Below are positions 20,999 to 21,603 of a stretch of 21,603 bases of DNA, piece by piece. Both the position numbers and the translations under genes were made by a program. Numbering within the stretch: position 1 is the first letter of the stretch; every line of letters begins with the position of its first letter. The notes under the pieces were generated by a model. That model was not told the DNA's origin. It saw only the letters and a list, made by a program, of their open reading frames with translations, and did not search any database. This DNA comes from CAYVBN01 sp964538565 (lineage in GTDB: Bacteria > Pseudomonadota > Alphaproteobacteria > Rhizobiales > Xanthobacteraceae). The DNA is taken from assembly GCA_964538565.1 (NCBI GenBank), contig CAZIGW010000309.1:1-21603 (forward strand), in the 5' to 3' direction.

Positions 20999-21603
20999 AT
21001 GGCCCGCAAGCGCGTCGCCATCCTGATCTCCGGCCGCGGCTCGAACATGGCGGCGCTGATCGACGCCGCGCGTGACCCGACATATCCCGCCGAGATCGTG
21101 CTCGTCATCGCCAACCGGCCGCACGCCGCCGGGCTCGCGCGCGCGCGCGCGGCGGGGATCGCGACCCTGGTGGTCGACCATGCCGCGTTCGGCAAGGACC
21201 GGGCGGGATTCGACCAGGCGCTGCACAAGGCGCTTTCGGAAAACGGCATCGATCTCGTGTGCCTGGCCGGCTTCATGCGGCTCCTGACGCCCGATTTCGT
21301 CGCCCGCTGGAGCGGCAGGCTGCTCAACATCCATCCGGCGCTGCTGCCATCGTTCAAGGGCCTCGACACGCATGCGCGCGCGCTTGCGGCCGGCGTGAAG
21401 ATTCACGGCGCCACGGTCCACTTCGTCGTGCCCGAGGTGGATTCCGGTCCGATCATCGCGCAGGCGGCCGTGGCGGTGCGCGTGGACGACACCGCCGAGA
21501 CGCACGCCGCGCGCGTGCGGGCGGCCGAGCATAGCATCGACCCCCTCGCCCTCGCCATCGTCGCGGAAGGTCGCGTGCGCACTCGCGACGGGCGCTGCGC
21601 GAT
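20999..21603 (+). CDS. purN: phosphoribosylglycinamide formyltransferase, 3' end outside window
   Basis: Transfers a formyl group from 10-formyltetrahydrofolate to GAR in purine synthesis. 201 residues are visible and the frame runs off the window; the family is about 215 residues, so only a short C-terminal piece is missing. The phosphate-binding loop ILISGRGSNMAAL (8-20) and the active-site triad Asn110, His112 (NIHPALLPSFKG) and Asp148 (VPEVDSGPII) are present, each offset by +4 from E. coli Asn106/His108/Asp144. ATG 20999 has GGTGAG upstream, made partly from the end of purM. An in-frame GTG at 20990 overlapping the purM TGA (GTGA) is the alternative. Either way it is tightly coupled to purM. 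Confidence 0.95.
   Translation, partial: MARKRVAILISGRGSNMAALIDAARDPTYPAEIVLVIANRPHAAGLARARAAGIATLVVDHAAFGKDRAGFDQALHKALSENGIDLVCLAGFMRLLTPDFVARWSGRLLNIHPALLPSFKGLDTHARALAAGVKIHGATVHFVVPEVDSGPIIAQAAVAVRVDDTAETHAARVRAAEHSIDPLALAIVAEGRVRTRDGRCA

Noticed and set aside
1..21603. CRISPR arrays, tRNA genes, insertion sequences, prophage genes, defence clusters
   Set aside because: No spaced repeat array, no tRNA cloverleaf, and no transposase, integrase, nuclease-helicase or toxin-antitoxin pattern was seen by eye on either strand.

Overview
The window is GC-rich chromosomal DNA that looks like an alphaproteobacterium of the order Hyphomicrobiales (Rhizobiales), probably near the Bradyrhizobium/Rhodopseudomonas/Xanthobacteraceae side. 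The grounds are family content (a DUF2336 protein, HdaA, an alphaproteobacterial-type RNase D, an AspRS with non-discriminating-type residues), CtrA-like and Pho-box-like regulatory sequences, and one intergenic palindrome resembling an element common in rhizobia. Placement rests on recalled family resemblance, not on a search.

Layout. 1-1634 (+): the 3' part of a small DUF6665-like gene, then a DUF2336 gene. 1750-3963 (-): an exported glycine-zipper protein and a membrane-anchored EAL phosphodiesterase preceded by a TTAA-N7-TTAA palindrome. 4113-5535 (-): speD-speE, making decarboxylated SAM and then spermidine. 5705-8032 (-): a hybrid malic enzyme/phosphotransacetylase (maeB). 8297-10108 (-): aspS, divergent from 10282-11958 (+), an uncharacterised ThDP-dependent enzyme. 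12156-13304 (+): rnd. 13493-17228 (-): ppk-ppx, overlapping by 8 bp, with a Pho-box-like direct repeat upstream. 17324-19779 (-): a CDP-alcohol phosphatidyltransferase, an AI-2E/PerM-family permease and hdaA. 19902-21603 (+): purM-purN, with purN cut by the window end.

How they fit together. Most genes are core metabolism and information processing: purine synthesis, polyamines, malate/acetyl-phosphate metabolism, tRNA charging, RNA trimming, polyphosphate turnover and replication control. The regulatory layer is the more interesting part: a candidate phosphate-starvation switch on ppk-ppx, a candidate cell-cycle (CtrA) site in front of a c-di-GMP phosphodiesterase, and a structured leader before speD. 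No phage, transposon, CRISPR array, toxin-antitoxin pair, tRNA or rRNA gene was seen, and no gene-free stretch exceeds 300 bp. I see no clearly new multi-gene system.
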